This document shows positions 17,250-25,994 of a stretch of 64,000 nt of DNA, one piece after another. Numbering within the stretch: the stretch's first letter is position 1; every line of letters starts with the position of its first letter. The DNA is from Acetobacteraceae bacterium. GTDB taxonomy: Bacteria > Pseudomonadota > Alphaproteobacteria > Acetobacterales > Acetobacteraceae. Where the stretch lies: positions 16,830-80,829 of the forward strand of contig CANJLW010000018.1 in the NCBI GenBank assembly GCA_947475245.1, written 5' to 3'. Under the pieces are notes generated by a model, which was given only the letters and a program-made list of their open reading frames with translations, made no database searches and was not told the origin of the DNA. The position numbers and the translations under genes are program-made.

Positions 17250-18224
17250 ATGTTCACCTGGATGGTGCGCAGGCTGTTTCAGGCCTGCTTCGTGGTGCTG
17301 GCGATGACCGTGATCGTCTTCGTCGGCGTGCATGTGATCGGCAACCCCGTCGATATCCTGATATCGCCGGAAGCCGATCAGGCCGAACGCGCGCGGATCA
17401 TCGCCAATCTGGGCCTCGATCAGCCGCTGTGGCGGCAATATCTGTACTTCCTGAACGACGCCGTGCACGGCAATCTCGGTCGCAGCTTCGTCTTCAACGA
17501 ACCCGCGCTGAAGCTGATCGGCGGGCGCATGCCGGCGACGCTGGAACTCGCCGTCACCGCCGTGCTGTTTTCCATCTGCTTCGGCGTGCCGCTGGGTCTT
17601 TATGCCGGCCTGAAACCCGACAGCTTCTTCGGTCGCACCGTCATGGCCGGCAGCATTCTCGGCTTCTCCCTGCCCAGCTTCTGGGTCGGGCTGATGCTGA
17701 TCATGGTCTTCGCGGTGCAGTTGGGATGGCTGCCGTCCACCGGGCGCGGCCAGACAGAGGTCTTGTTCGGCATCCACTGGTCGTTCCTGACCTGGGACGG
17801 GCTGCGGCATATGTTCATGCCGGCGCTGAACCTGTCGCTGTTCAACATCTCGCTGGTGCTGCGCCTGACCCGCGCGGGCGTGCGGGAAACACTGCCCATG
17901 GACTACATCAAGTTCGCCCGCGCCAAGGGCCTGTCGCCCGCGCGCGTGATCTTCGTGCACGTCCTGAAGAACATCATGATCCCGGTCGTCACCGTCGTCG
18001 GCCTTGAACTCGGCTCCACCATCGCTTTCGCCGTCGTAACCGAAAGCGTCTTCGCCTGGCCGGGCATGGGCAAGCTGATCATCGACAGCATCAACGTGCT
18101 CGACCGCCCCGTGATCGTCGCCTACCTCATGATGATCGTTCTGCTGTTCATCACCATCAATCTCGTGGTCGACATTCTCTACACAGTCCTCGATCCCCGC
18201 GTCAGGCTGGAGACAAAGGCATGA
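17250..18224 (+). CDS. Dpp/Opp-type ABC transporter permease (DppB-like)
   Basis: First inner-membrane permease of the peptide importer, 324 residues, about six transmembrane helices. The N-terminal part MFTWMVRRLFQACFVV and the long periplasmic loop with ARIIANLGLDQPLWRQY are typical of DppB. The EAA loop that contacts the ATPases reads DYIKFARAKGLSPARVIFVHVLKN. It overlaps dppC by ATGA (18221-18224). Confidence 0.95.
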   Translation: MFTWMVRRLFQACFVVLAMTVIVFVGVHVIGNPVDILISPEADQAERARIIANLGLDQPLWRQYLYFLNDAVHGNLGRSFVFNEPALKLIGGRMPATLELAVTAVLFSICFGVPLGLYAGLKPDSFFGRTVMAGSILGFSLPSFWVGLMLIMVFAVQLGWLPSTGRGQTEVLFGIHWSFLTWDGLRHMFMPALNLSLFNISLVLRLTRAGVRETLPMDYIKFARAKGLSPARVIFVHVLKNIMIPVVTVVGLELGSTIAFAVVTESVFAWPGMGKLIIDSINVLDRPVIVAYLMMIVLLFITINLVVDILYTVLDPRVRLETKA

Positions 18225-19144
18225 CCGATCCGTCGCATGCCGTCGCGGCGGACGCCCCCGTCCTGCCGAAAGAAGAAACGCCGTTCCGCCGCTTCGTCTC
18301 GGAATTCGCGGAATCGAAGCTTGCCCTGGTCGGGCTGGCGGTCTTTTCCGTCATCGCACTGCTCGCGATCTTCGCGTCGTGGATCACGCCGCAGAACCCG
18401 TACGATCTCGCCCAACTCGACATCATGGACGGCCGCCTGCCGCCCGGCAGCAAATCGCTGAGCGGCTATACCTTCATCCTCGGCACCGACGATCAGGGCC
18501 GGGACATGTTCTCCGGCATGCTCTTCGGACTGCGCATCAGCCTGTCCGTCGGCGTCGGCTCCGCCCTGTTCGCCGCCGTCGTCGGCACGACACTGGGCCT
18601 GCTCGCCGCCTTCTTCGGTCGCCGCGTCGATACCGTCATCATGCGTCTGGTCGACCTGCAACTCTCCTTCCCGTCGATCCTGGTCGCGCTGATGATCCTC
18701 GCCGTCCTGGGCAAGGGCGTCATGAACGTCATGCTGGCGCTGGTCATGGTCGAATGGGCCTATTACGCCCGCACCGTGCGCGCCACCGCCATGGTCGAAC
18801 GCCGCCGAGAGTATATCGAGGCCGCGCAGTGCCTTGCCCTGCCATGGCGGCGGATCATGTTCCGCCATTTACTGCCGAACTGCCTGCCGCCGCTGATCGT
18901 CGTCGCGACCCAGCAGGTTGCCCGCGCCATCGCGCTGGAAGCCACCTTGTCCTTCCTCGGGCTGGGCGTGCCGATCACCGAGCCGTCGTTGGGACTGCTG
19001 ATCGCCAACGGCTACCAATACATGCTGTCCGGTAAATACTGGATCAGCTTCTATCCGGGCCTCGCCTTGCTGGTCACCATCGTTTCCATCAACCTCGTCG
19101 GCGATCAGTTGCGCGACGTGCTCAACCCCCGGCTGAAAAAATGA
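18221..19144 (+). CDS. Dpp/Opp-type ABC transporter permease (DppC-like)
   Basis: Second permease of the peptide importer, 307 residues. It has an N-terminal cytoplasmic stretch, one membrane helix, then LGTDDQGRDMFSGMLFGLRISLSVGV, which is diagnostic for DppC/OppC, and an EAA loop around EYIEAAQCLALPWRRIMFRHLLPN. It overlaps both neighbours by ATGA, so subunit synthesis is probably coupled. Confidence 0.95.
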   Translation: MTDPSHAVAADAPVLPKEETPFRRFVSEFAESKLALVGLAVFSVIALLAIFASWITPQNPYDLAQLDIMDGRLPPGSKSLSGYTFILGTDDQGRDMFSGMLFGLRISLSVGVGSALFAAVVGTTLGLLAAFFGRRVDTVIMRLVDLQLSFPSILVALMILAVLGKGVMNVMLALVMVEWAYYARTVRATAMVERRREYIEAAQCLALPWRRIMFRHLLPNCLPPLIVVATQQVARAIALEATLSFLGLGVPITEPSLGLLIANGYQYMLSGKYWISFYPGLALLVTIVSINLVGDQLRDVLNPRLKK

Positions 19145-20115
19145 GCGTCACCCTCGAAGTGCGCAATTTGCGCACCCATTTCCACACCCGCGGCGGAATC
19201 CTCAAGGCCGTCGACGACGTGTCGTTTTCCGTCGAGCAAGGCCAGGTGATGGGCCTGGTCGGCGAGTCCGGCTCCGGCAAATCGGTCACCGGCTTCTCCA
19301 TCATCGGACTGGTCGATCCGCCCGGCAGGATCGCCGGCGGCCAAATCCTCTATCGCGGTCAGGACCTAGCGAAAATCTCCGAACGGGAAATGCGCTCGCT
19401 GCGCGGCAACCGCATCGCCATGATCTTCCAGGACCCGATGATGACGCTGAACCCGGTTCTGCGCATCGATACCCAAATGATCGAAACCGTGCAGGCCCAC
19501 GCCAACGTCTCCAAAGCCGAAGCCCGCACCCGTTCCCGCGACGCGCTCGGCATGGTCGGCATCCCCAGCCCGGAAGAGCGTCTGAACTCTTATCCGCACC
19601 AGTTTTCCGGCGGCATGCGCCAACGTGTCGCGATCGCCATCGCCCTGCTGCACAACCCCGATCTGCTGATCGCCGATGAACCGACAACCGCGCTGGACGT
19701 GACGATTCAGGCGCAAATCCTGGCGGAAGTGCAGAAACTCGCCGCCGAACACGGCACCGCGCTGATCTGGATCACCCACGACCTGTCGGTGATCGCCGGC
19801 CTCGCCGATCGGATCGCGGTCATGTACGCCGGGCGCGTGGTCGAATCCGGCGACGCGGCCTCGGTGCTCGATCGCCCCCTGCACCCCTATACCCACGGCC
19901 TGATCGGCAGCGTGCCCAGCCGCAACAAGCGCGGCGAGAAGCTAAGGCAGATACCGGGAATGACGCCCAGCCTGTTGTCGCTGCCGCCCGGCTGCGCGTT
20001 TCGCACCCGCTGCGCCCGCGCCACCGCGGCCTGCGGTCAGGAACCGCCGGAAGAATCACCCGAGACAGGACGCATGGTCCGTTGCTTTCATCCGATGGAG
20101 GCGGTTTCCGCATGA
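19141..20115 (+). CDS. Dpp/Opp-type ABC transporter ATPase (DppD-like)
   Basis: First ATPase of the peptide importer, 324 residues. Walker A is [10 protein letters not shown], the Q-loop is [12 protein letters not shown], the signature is FSGGMRQRV, Walker B is [13 protein letters not shown] and the H-loop is WITHDLSV. The C-terminal oligopeptide/dipeptide extension with its Cys cluster ([18 protein letters not shown]) is typical of DppD/OppD and often binds an iron-sulfur cluster. It overlaps both neighbours. Confidence 0.95.
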   Translation: MSVTLEVRNLRTHFHTRGGILKAVDDVSFSVEQGQVMGLVGESGSGKSVTGFSIIGLVDPPGRIAGGQILYRGQDLAKISEREMRSLRGNRIAMIFQDPMMTLNPVLRIDTQMIETVQAHANVSKAEARTRSRDALGMVGIPSPEERLNSYPHQFSGGMRQRVAIAIALLHNPDLLIADEPTTALDVTIQAQILAEVQKLAAEHGTALIWITHDLSVIAGLADRIAVMYAGRVVESGDAASVLDRPLHPYTHGLIGSVPSRNKRGEKLRQIPGMTPSLLSLPPGCAFRTRCARATAACGQEPPEESPETGRMVRCFHPMEAVSA

Positions 20116-21122
20116 CCGAAGCCCCCATCATCGAGATGCGCGGCATCTCCAAACGCTTCGGGCCGACCTATGACGCCGCCGCGCGGGTCACGCGCGCCCT
20201 GTCGCGCCGCTTCGGGAACGAGCCGCGCAACGAAACCGTCCGCGCCGTCGATAATGTCAGCCTCAGCGTCTTTCGCGGAGAGGTCGTCGGCCTCGTCGGC
20301 GAATCCGGCTGCGGCAAGTCGACCCTCGGCCGCATGGTCGCCGGCATCATGCCGCCGACGGAGGGTCAGGTGTTCTTCAAGGGCAAGGACATCACCACCC
20401 TGCCGACGGACCAGGCCAAGGATGCCAAGCTGAAGGTCCAGATGATCTTCCAGGACCCCTACGCGTCTTTGAACCCAAGGCTAAGGGTGGATGAGATCGT
20501 GGGGGAGGCGCCGCGCGTCCACGGGCTGATCCCCAATAATGACTTCGACGGCTATCTCGACGCCCAGATGCGGCGCGCCGGGTTGGACCCCGCCTTCAAG
20601 CGACGCTATCCGCACCAGTTCTCCGGCGGCCAACGCCAGCGGATCGGCATCGCCCGCGCTTTGGCGGTGCAGCCGGAATTCCTGGTGTGTGACGAAGCCG
20701 TCGCCGCGCTCGACGTGTCGATCCAGGCGCAAATCCTGAACCTGTTCATGGACCTGCGGCGCGAACTCGACCTGACCTACCTGTTCATCAGCCACGATCT
20801 GGGCGTGGTCGAACATCTGTCCGATCGCGTGCTGATCATGTACCTCGGCCGCATCGTCGAATCCGCGCGGGCGGAAGACGTGTTCAGCCGTCCGAACCAC
20901 CCGTACACCCAGGCCCTGCTGTCGGAAGTGCCGCGCATCGACGCGCGCAAGCGGCACTTCACCGCGATCAAGGGGGAAATCCCCAGCCCGATCGCGCCGC
21001 CGTCGGGCTGCCACTTCCATCCCCGCTGCCCGCACGCCATGCCGCGCTGCGCGATCGAGGCACCCGCCTTCAAGGAAGTCGCCCCGGGGCACGGCAGCGC
21101 GTGCCACCTGAACGACGGCTAA
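20112..21122 (+). CDS. Dpp/Opp-type ABC transporter ATPase (DppF-like)
   Basis: Second ATPase of the importer, 336 residues. Walker [13 protein letters not shown]-loop [11 protein letters not shown], signature FSGGQRQRI and the D/H-loops are intact. Walker B reads [12 protein letters not shown] where the family usually has DEPVSALD; the catalytic Glu is retained. The C-terminal [16 protein letters not shown] cysteine cluster is present. ATG 20112 is chosen because it makes an ATGA overlap with the upstream gene. Last gene of the operon, followed by a long inverted repeat. Confidence 0.94.
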   Translation: MTEAPIIEMRGISKRFGPTYDAAARVTRALSRRFGNEPRNETVRAVDNVSLSVFRGEVVGLVGESGCGKSTLGRMVAGIMPPTEGQVFFKGKDITTLPTDQAKDAKLKVQMIFQDPYASLNPRLRVDEIVGEAPRVHGLIPNNDFDGYLDAQMRRAGLDPAFKRRYPHQFSGGQRQRIGIARALAVQPEFLVCDEAVAALDVSIQAQILNLFMDLRRELDLTYLFISHDLGVVEHLSDRVLIMYLGRIVESARAEDVFSRPNHPYTQALLSEVPRIDARKRHFTAIKGEIPSPIAPPSGCHFHPRCPHAMPRCAIEAPAFKEVAPGHGSACHLNDG

Positions 21123-21181
21123 GCCAACGCCGACGCATAAGTGCGTCCGCGCGTCGGCGAAGTTGCCGTGAAAAACAATAA

Positions 21182-21237
21182 CTCAGGGATTGTTCAACAC
21201 GGTTGGTCGATTCGAGTGCTGTTGAACAAGCCCTGAG
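21182..21237. terminator. Long inverted repeat between convergent genes, probable bidirectional terminator
   Basis: CTCAGGGATTGTTCAACA (21182-21199) pairs with 21220-21237 at 17 of 18 positions, leaving a 20-nt loop. It lies between the 3' ends of the peptide-transporter operon and the hydratase gene. There is no strong T-tract on either side, so it could instead be a solo mobile-element remnant. Confidence 0.5.
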
Positions 21238-21245
21238 CTGAACCG

Positions 21246-22376
21246 TCAGCCGGCGCGCGACGGCAGTTCGACCACGCCCTCTCCCAGCACGGAGAGTTCG
21301 TTGTCCTGATTGCGCGCCTCCTGCTCGATCTGCACCAGGTGACGGCCGTCCTCGATATAGGTGCGCACGACCTTGGCGCTGAAGAACAGCGTGTCGCCCT
21401 CGGGGTTGTGACGGCGGATTTTGCAGGTCGCCTTGCGCAGGAACCCGTCGTCGCCCATCCAGTTGGTCAGGTGATGCGTCAGCCAGGAACACCGTTCGGG
21501 GCCGTAGTCGTAGGCGCCCGGCGCGCCGACCATCAGGGCGAACTCCGGCTCCCAATGCACCCGCTCCGGACAATCGGGGATGCCGAAGCGGTTCTTGATG
21601 CCCAGGCCCGGATGCGCGTGAATCTGCTTCCAGTTCAACTTGTTGGCGCGGATATACAGCCCGCCCCAGCCCTGCGCGTAGGCGATGAAACCGGTGACGG
21701 TCATCGGCCCCTTGACCATCGGCGGCAGCGCATCCCCCGCCTTCACATCTTCCCAATAGCGCGGCGTCGCGCCGCGAATTTCCTCGTCATGGTAATGTTT
21801 GTAGATGCTCGCGAGTTCCTCGTCGGAATACACATGCGCCGAACGGGATTTGACCTCGGCATACTTGGTGCCTTGCTCGCGCGCGATGTCGCGATCCGTG
21901 CGGAAGCACCAGCTATCGGCCTCCGCCAACAGGTCGCCGGATTGGTTGAAGAAGTTCACGTGGTAGATCTGCTGCACCGCCCGCCCGGCAAAGCGCGTGT
22001 CGTGCTCCACCAGGTCCTTCAGCCAGGCCTCCGTGCGGATTTCGTCGTTGCGACGCACGGCCTTGTGCCAGGTCCAGTCCGCGCCGGCCCACATCGCGTG
22101 CACGCCCGGCAGCCCGCCGACATAGCCCGACACGATCCGGCTGGTCGCGAACAGAAAGCTCGGCAAGGCGATGATGCCGCCGTGGCGGGACCGTTCGGCA
22201 TAGGCTGGATCGCACCACAGCGGATTATCGTCGCCGATGCCGTGCGCGTAATGACGGATATTGTCGCGTGTCGCCTCGTGGCACCACGGTTCCAGCGTAT
22301 TCTCGATGCGCACGCCGATGCGACGACGCAGCGCGTCCATGCCTTCGTCGGTGATGCTGGGAAAGTTGCCGCTCAT
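21246..22376 (-). CDS. FAS1-like dehydratase / MaoC-family hot-dog protein
   Basis: A 376-residue double hot-dog protein resembling acyl-CoA hydratases with an N-terminal FAS1-like dehydratase domain (MaoC_dehydrat_N type) and a second hot-dog half. Visible are HYAHGIGDDNPLWCDPAYA, PSFLFATSRIVSGYV and, in the second half, VTGFIAYAQGWGGLYIRANK. It probably hydrates or dehydrates an acyl-CoA. ATG 22376 overlaps the stop of the upstream CoA-ligase gene (ATGA), so ligase and hydratase form one unit: activation followed by hydration. Confidence 0.82.
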   Translation of the reverse strand: MSGNFPSITDEGMDALRRRIGVRIENTLEPWCHEATRDNIRHYAHGIGDDNPLWCDPAYAERSRHGGIIALPSFLFATSRIVSGYVGGLPGVHAMWAGADWTWHKAVRRNDEIRTEAWLKDLVEHDTRFAGRAVQQIYHVNFFNQSGDLLAEADSWCFRTDRDIAREQGTKYAEVKSRSAHVYSDEELASIYKHYHDEEIRGATPRYWEDVKAGDALPPMVKGPMTVTGFIAYAQGWGGLYIRANKLNWKQIHAHPGLGIKNRFGIPDCPERVHWEPEFALMVGAPGAYDYGPERCSWLTHHLTNWMGDDGFLRKATCKIRRHNPEGDTLFFSAKVVRTYIEDGRHLVQIEQEARNQDNELSVLGEGVVELPSRAG

Positions 22377-23929
22377 GTTTGTTCCGTTGCCTGTCTTGCT
22401 TCGAGGTCGCGCAGTACCCGGCGGTTGACCTTCCCGGCCGGGGTCTTGGGTAATTCGGCGACGAACTGCACCACACGCGGGTATTCGTGTTGGCTGAGCC
22501 GAACGCGCACAAAGGTCTGGATATCCGCGGTCAGCGCATCGTCCGCCGATCGATCGCTGACGATAAACGCCTTGATCACCTGACCGCGCAACGCGTCGGG
22601 CACGCCGATCACCGCGGCCTCCCGCACCGCCGGGTGCTTCAGCAGCGCGTTCTCCACCTCCGTCGCGCCGATCGTCCAACCGGCGGAGATGATGACGTCG
22701 TCCGCCCGTCCGCCATGCCAGAAGTAACCGTCCGCGTCGACCCGGCCGCGATCCTTGGTCGCGAACCAGCCGTCGCGCCGCCAGACCTTGATCTCGCCGG
22801 ACTGGTCGGCCGGACAGATCGACCCATCGGGCGCGACCACCGCGACCTTGACCCCGGGCACGGGGCGACCCAGCGATCCCGGCTTGCCCTGAAAATCCTC
22901 CGCCCCCGGATAATCGGCCAGGATCACACCCACCTCGGTCGTGCCGTACATGCTGCACAGGCGGGCGCCGAACGTCGCCTCCGCGAAGCCCAGGCTTTCG
23001 CTGTCGATCGGCTCTCCGGTAAAGCTCATCTTGCGGATGGCATAGCGGTACTCGCCCGCCGAACCGCTGTTCTTCATCATGCGATAATGCGTCGCCGCCG
23101 CCGACAGGTTGGTGATACCGAAATCGGCCAGCGCCTTCAGCAGCAAGGCCGCGTCGAACCGCCCGGACCAGGTGCCGGTTTCCACCCCCAGACCCAGCGG
23201 CGCCAATGTCCCGTGCCACAGCCCATGGCCCCAGGCCGGGGAGGACGGGCAGAAGAAGCGGTCCCCCGGTCTGATGCCGGTTCCGTAGAGCGCGGCATTG
23301 GCGACCACGACAATGGCGCGGTGCGTGTGCTTGATGGCTTCCGGCAGGTCGCGCGTCGTGCCCGATGTGTACTGGTACATCGCCATGTCGTCGGCCCGGG
23401 TGGCCGCGGCGAAGTGAACGGGGAAGCCCGCCAAGGTCGCCATGAACGCGTCATCGGCCACCACGACGGGCATCGGCGACAGTTCGGCGGCTTTCTCGGC
23501 ATTGGTCAGCAGCAGAGCCGGCGTGCAATCGTCGATCCGCAGCCGCACCCCGTCCGGGCCGAACAGCGTGAACAACGGCACCGCCACCGCCCCGGCCTTC
23601 ATCGCGCCGAACATCGCCGCATAGAACGGCAGCGACGGTTCCAGCATGATCGCCACGCGATCGCCCGGCCGCGTGCCCCGCGCGATCAGCCAGTTGGCGA
23701 AACGCGACGACCAAACCCGCAATGCCTGAAAGCCGATGGCCTGGCTGGTCCCATCCGCGAACGCCAGACGAATCGCGACACGATCGGGAGTCCGCTCCGC
23801 CCAGCGATCGATGCACTCATGCGCGATGTTCAACCGTTCGCGATCGCCGTCGAACAGCGCCCATAAGCCGTCACCGCTGAAATGGCGGTGGGCATCGTCG
23901 TAACGCGTATAATCGGTCAGCCTTATCAT
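22373..23929 (-). CDS. AMP-dependent acyl-CoA synthetase/ligase
   Basis: Adenylate-forming enzyme that activates a carboxylic acid to its CoA thioester, 518 residues. A5-type motif MYGTTEVG, A7-like KDRGRVDADGYFWHGGRADDVI and the C-terminal catalytic Lys motif KTPAGKVNRR are clear. The phosphate-binding A3 motif is unusual: YTSGTTRDLPEAI where YTSGTTGxPK is expected, so the glycine and lysine positions differ. Substrate is unknown. It precedes the FAS1-like hydratase with a 4-nt overlap. Confidence 0.9.
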   Translation of the reverse strand: MIRLTDYTRYDDAHRHFSGDGLWALFDGDRERLNIAHECIDRWAERTPDRVAIRLAFADGTSQAIGFQALRVWSSRFANWLIARGTRPGDRVAIMLEPSLPFYAAMFGAMKAGAVAVPLFTLFGPDGVRLRIDDCTPALLLTNAEKAAELSPMPVVVADDAFMATLAGFPVHFAAATRADDMAMYQYTSGTTRDLPEAIKHTHRAIVVVANAALYGTGIRPGDRFFCPSSPAWGHGLWHGTLAPLGLGVETGTWSGRFDAALLLKALADFGITNLSAAATHYRMMKNSGSAGEYRYAIRKMSFTGEPIDSESLGFAEATFGARLCSMYGTTEVGVILADYPGAEDFQGKPGSLGRPVPGVKVAVVAPDGSICPADQSGEIKVWRRDGWFATKDRGRVDADGYFWHGGRADDVIISAGWTIGATEVENALLKHPAVREAAVIGVPDALRGQVIKAFIVSDRSADDALTADIQTFVRVRLSQHEYPRVVQFVAELPKTPAGKVNRRVLRDLEARQATEQT

Positions 23930-24018
23930 CGTGCCATAGTCCCATCGGGCGCGCGGTTGTCAAACGCATGGGCCGCCAACATGATGCGGCCTCAACCACC
24001 CGGATAGATCCCTCGACC

Positions 24019-24663
24019 ATGCCCATCCGCGCTGTCTGCTTCGATGTCGGTGAGACATTGATCGATGAAACCCGCCACTGGATCGAATGGGCGAGCTATC
24101 TCGGCGTTCCGCCCCTGACTTTGTTCACCGCCATCGGCGTCACCATGGAGCGCGGCGAATCGCTCCGCCGCGTCTTCGAAATCTTCCGCCCCGATCTCGA
24201 TATCCGCACTGCTCGGCAGGAACGCGCGAAATCCGGCTGGCGCTATGATTTTGAACATGTGGACCTGTATCCCGACGCGATCCCCTGCCTGACCGCGCTG
24301 CGCGCCGGGGGGCTGAAAGTGCTGATCGCGGGCAACCAGCCGGTGGAATCCGAGGCCGCGCTGCTGAAGCTGAACGTCCCCGCGGATGTCATCGCCAGCT
24401 CCGCCGGCTGGGGTGTTTCCAAACCCGATCCCCGCTTTTTCGACAAGGTCGTCGAGGCCGCCGGCATGCCCGCGTCCGATATCGCCTATGTCGGAGACCG
24501 GCTGGATAACGACGTGCTGCCGTCGCTCGCGGCCGGCATGACGGCGGTCTTCGTGCGGCGCGGCCCCTGGGGCTGGATGCACGCGGAAAAGCCGGAAATC
24601 GCCCAGGCGCATATACGCCTGAACTCCTTGACCGAATTGCCCGAAGCACTGGCCGAACTGTGA
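24019..24663 (+). CDS. HAD-superfamily hydrolase
   Basis: A phosphatase-like protein of 214 residues. Motif I is CFDVGETLID (nucleophile Asp in DVGET), motif II is VLIAGNQP, Lys of motif III lies in SKPDPRFF and motif IV is YVGDRLDNDV. The usual second motif-I Asp is replaced by Gly, as in several HAD subgroups. ATG 24019 (MPIRAVCFD) is chosen over the in-frame start at 23968, whose extra residues are not family-like. It overlaps the thioesterase gene by GTGA. Confidence 0.88.
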   Translation: MPIRAVCFDVGETLIDETRHWIEWASYLGVPPLTLFTAIGVTMERGESLRRVFEIFRPDLDIRTARQERAKSGWRYDFEHVDLYPDAIPCLTALRAGGLKVLIAGNQPVESEAALLKLNVPADVIASSAGWGVSKPDPRFFDKVVEAAGMPASDIAYVGDRLDNDVLPSLAAGMTAVFVRRGPWGWMHAEKPEIAQAHIRLNSLTELPEALAEL

Positions 24664-25079
24664 GCACGCCGTTTGATCCGGCCGCCCACGGGTGGCGGCA
24701 GATGGCGCCCGCCGGCGCAATGCCGGCAAGCGCCGGTCTGCCGTGGACCCGGCGCTACGGCGACGGCTGGCGCTATGCCATGTTGACCGGCCCGGAACAT
24801 GCCAACCCGCAGGGCGCGGTCCATGGCGGCATGCTGATGACCTTCGTCGATCACGGCCTGAGCATGCTGGCGTGGGAGGCCGCGGACCGCGCGGCATGCT
24901 CCACCATTCAACTGAACGGCCACTTCCTGGCGGCGGTGCAGCCGGGAGAGTTTTTGGAGCTGGAAGGCGAAATCACGCGGAAAACGCGAAGCATGGTCTT
25001 CGTGCGCGGCAAGCTGCGCGTGGGAGACCGCGATGTCGTCGCGGCGGATGGCATCTGGCGGATCCTGCGCGGTCGGTAA
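24660..25079 (+). CDS. PaaI/YigI-like hot-dog thioesterase
   Basis: A 139-residue single hot-dog protein, probably hydrolysing an acyl- or aryl-CoA thioester. The active-site helix region AVHGGMLMTFVDHGLS carries the HGG and the Asp typical of PaaI-type enzymes. The C-terminal strand region RSMVFVRGKLRVGDRDVVAADGIW is consistent. The GTG start at 24660 overlaps the HAD stop codon. A 144-bp tandem repeat array begins about 160 nt downstream. Confidence 0.9.
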   Translation: MSTPFDPAAHGWRQMAPAGAMPASAGLPWTRRYGDGWRYAMLTGPEHANPQGAVHGGMLMTFVDHGLSMLAWEAADRAACSTIQLNGHFLAAVQPGEFLELEGEITRKTRSMVFVRGKLRVGDRDVVAADGIWRILRGR

Positions 25080-25242
25080 TCTCGCGTTCCCCAAAAGGGC
25101 GAGGCGCGATGTCGTGATTGGCGCGGAGTTCCGGATTGGATAGTACGTTCGCGTGAATATCCTTGCCCGTAATACCGCGACTGTCCGCGCCGCCCCCTGT
25201 CGGGACCGACAGGCCCCGCCGGTCGGCCCGCACAGATTTCCC
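25080..25242. other. Spacer leading into the tandem array
   Basis: No gene is recognised. The last 60 bases look like a strongly diverged partial unit of the array that follows. The open frame starting at 25153 runs straight into the repeats and shows no protein-like features. Confidence 0.5.
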
Positions 25243-25900
25243 GATGAAATAACCCCATGCGCCCAGAGCGGCGACGCCGCCGCGCGCGCCACCGCGGGAA
25301 ATCCGCGAACAAGACCCCATGCGCCCAGAGACCGCCGCCAGGATTCGCCTCCGCTTGGCACCGGACCGTGCCGCGCCCGGCGCTGTGATGAAATGACCCC
25401 ATGCGTCCAGGGAGACGACACTGCCGCGCGCGCCTCCGCGGGAAATCCGCAACCAAGACCCTATGCGCCCAGAGACCGCCGCCGGGATTCACCTCCGCCG
25501 GACGTCCGGCCGTGCCGTGCTTGGCGCTGTGATGAAATGACCCCATGCGCCCAGAGAGGCGGGATCGCCGCGCGTGCCGCCGAGGGAAATCCGCGAACAA
25601 GACCCTATGCGCCCATAGGCAACCGCCGGAATTCGCCACCGTCGGGTGTCGGAAAGTGCCGTGCCCGGCGCCGTGATGAAATGACCCCACGCGCCCAGAG
25701 CGGCGGGGTCGCCGCGCGTGCCGCCGTCGGAAATCCGCAAACAAGACCCTATGCGCCCAGAGACCGCCGTCACCGGGTGCCGGACTGTGCTGTGCCCGGC
25801 ACTGTGATGGAATGACCCCATGCGCCCAGAGAGACGGGATCGCGGGGCTCACTCGCCGCCTGAAAACCGGCGACAAAACCCTACACGCCCTGAGAAACAG
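25243..25900. repeat. Tandem array of 144-bp units with internal half-repeats
   Basis: Copies of GATGAAATGACCCCATGCG start at 25243, 25387, 25531, 25675 and 25806, giving periods of 144, 144, 144 and 131 bp; the last full unit has a 13-bp deletion and the fifth is partial and diverged. A second block, AAGACCCTATGCGCCCAGAG, recurs at 25311, 25455, 25599 and 25743. Both blocks share the core ACCC(C/T)ATGCGCCCAGAG, so the core appears at alternating intervals of about 62 and 82 bp. The array fills the intergenic region between two convergent genes. Spacing is too irregular and the spacers too conserved for CRISPR. Function unknown. Confidence 0.9.
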
Positions 25901-25994
25901 CGCGCGTCACGAACCTGACGGCAGGCCCATGCCATGTCACCGGACCCCATCCGATCACGGACGGAGTCCCCGCTGGGCAAAGGCCCAGGCAGGC
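25901..25994. other. Spacer after the array
   Basis: Short unique sequence between the last degenerate repeat and the stop codon of the LLM oxidoreductase gene. No gene or clear terminator is seen. Confidence 0.4.

Noticed and set aside
15759..17960. 733-codon open frame on the minus strand
   Set aside because: Antisense to the peptide-binding protein and permease genes, which have clear family motifs; His/Gln/Arg-rich composition is typical of shadow frames in high-GC DNA.
24908..25876. Minus-strand open frame reading through the 144-bp array as a 48-residue repeat protein
   Set aside because: Several frames stay open on both strands, the fourth unit has a 13-bp deletion that breaks any common frame, and there is no start signal. 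The repeat is better seen as DNA-level.
25243..25900. CRISPR array
   Set aside because: The cores alternate at 62 and 82 bp, the intervening DNA is itself repeated between units, and no cas genes are present.
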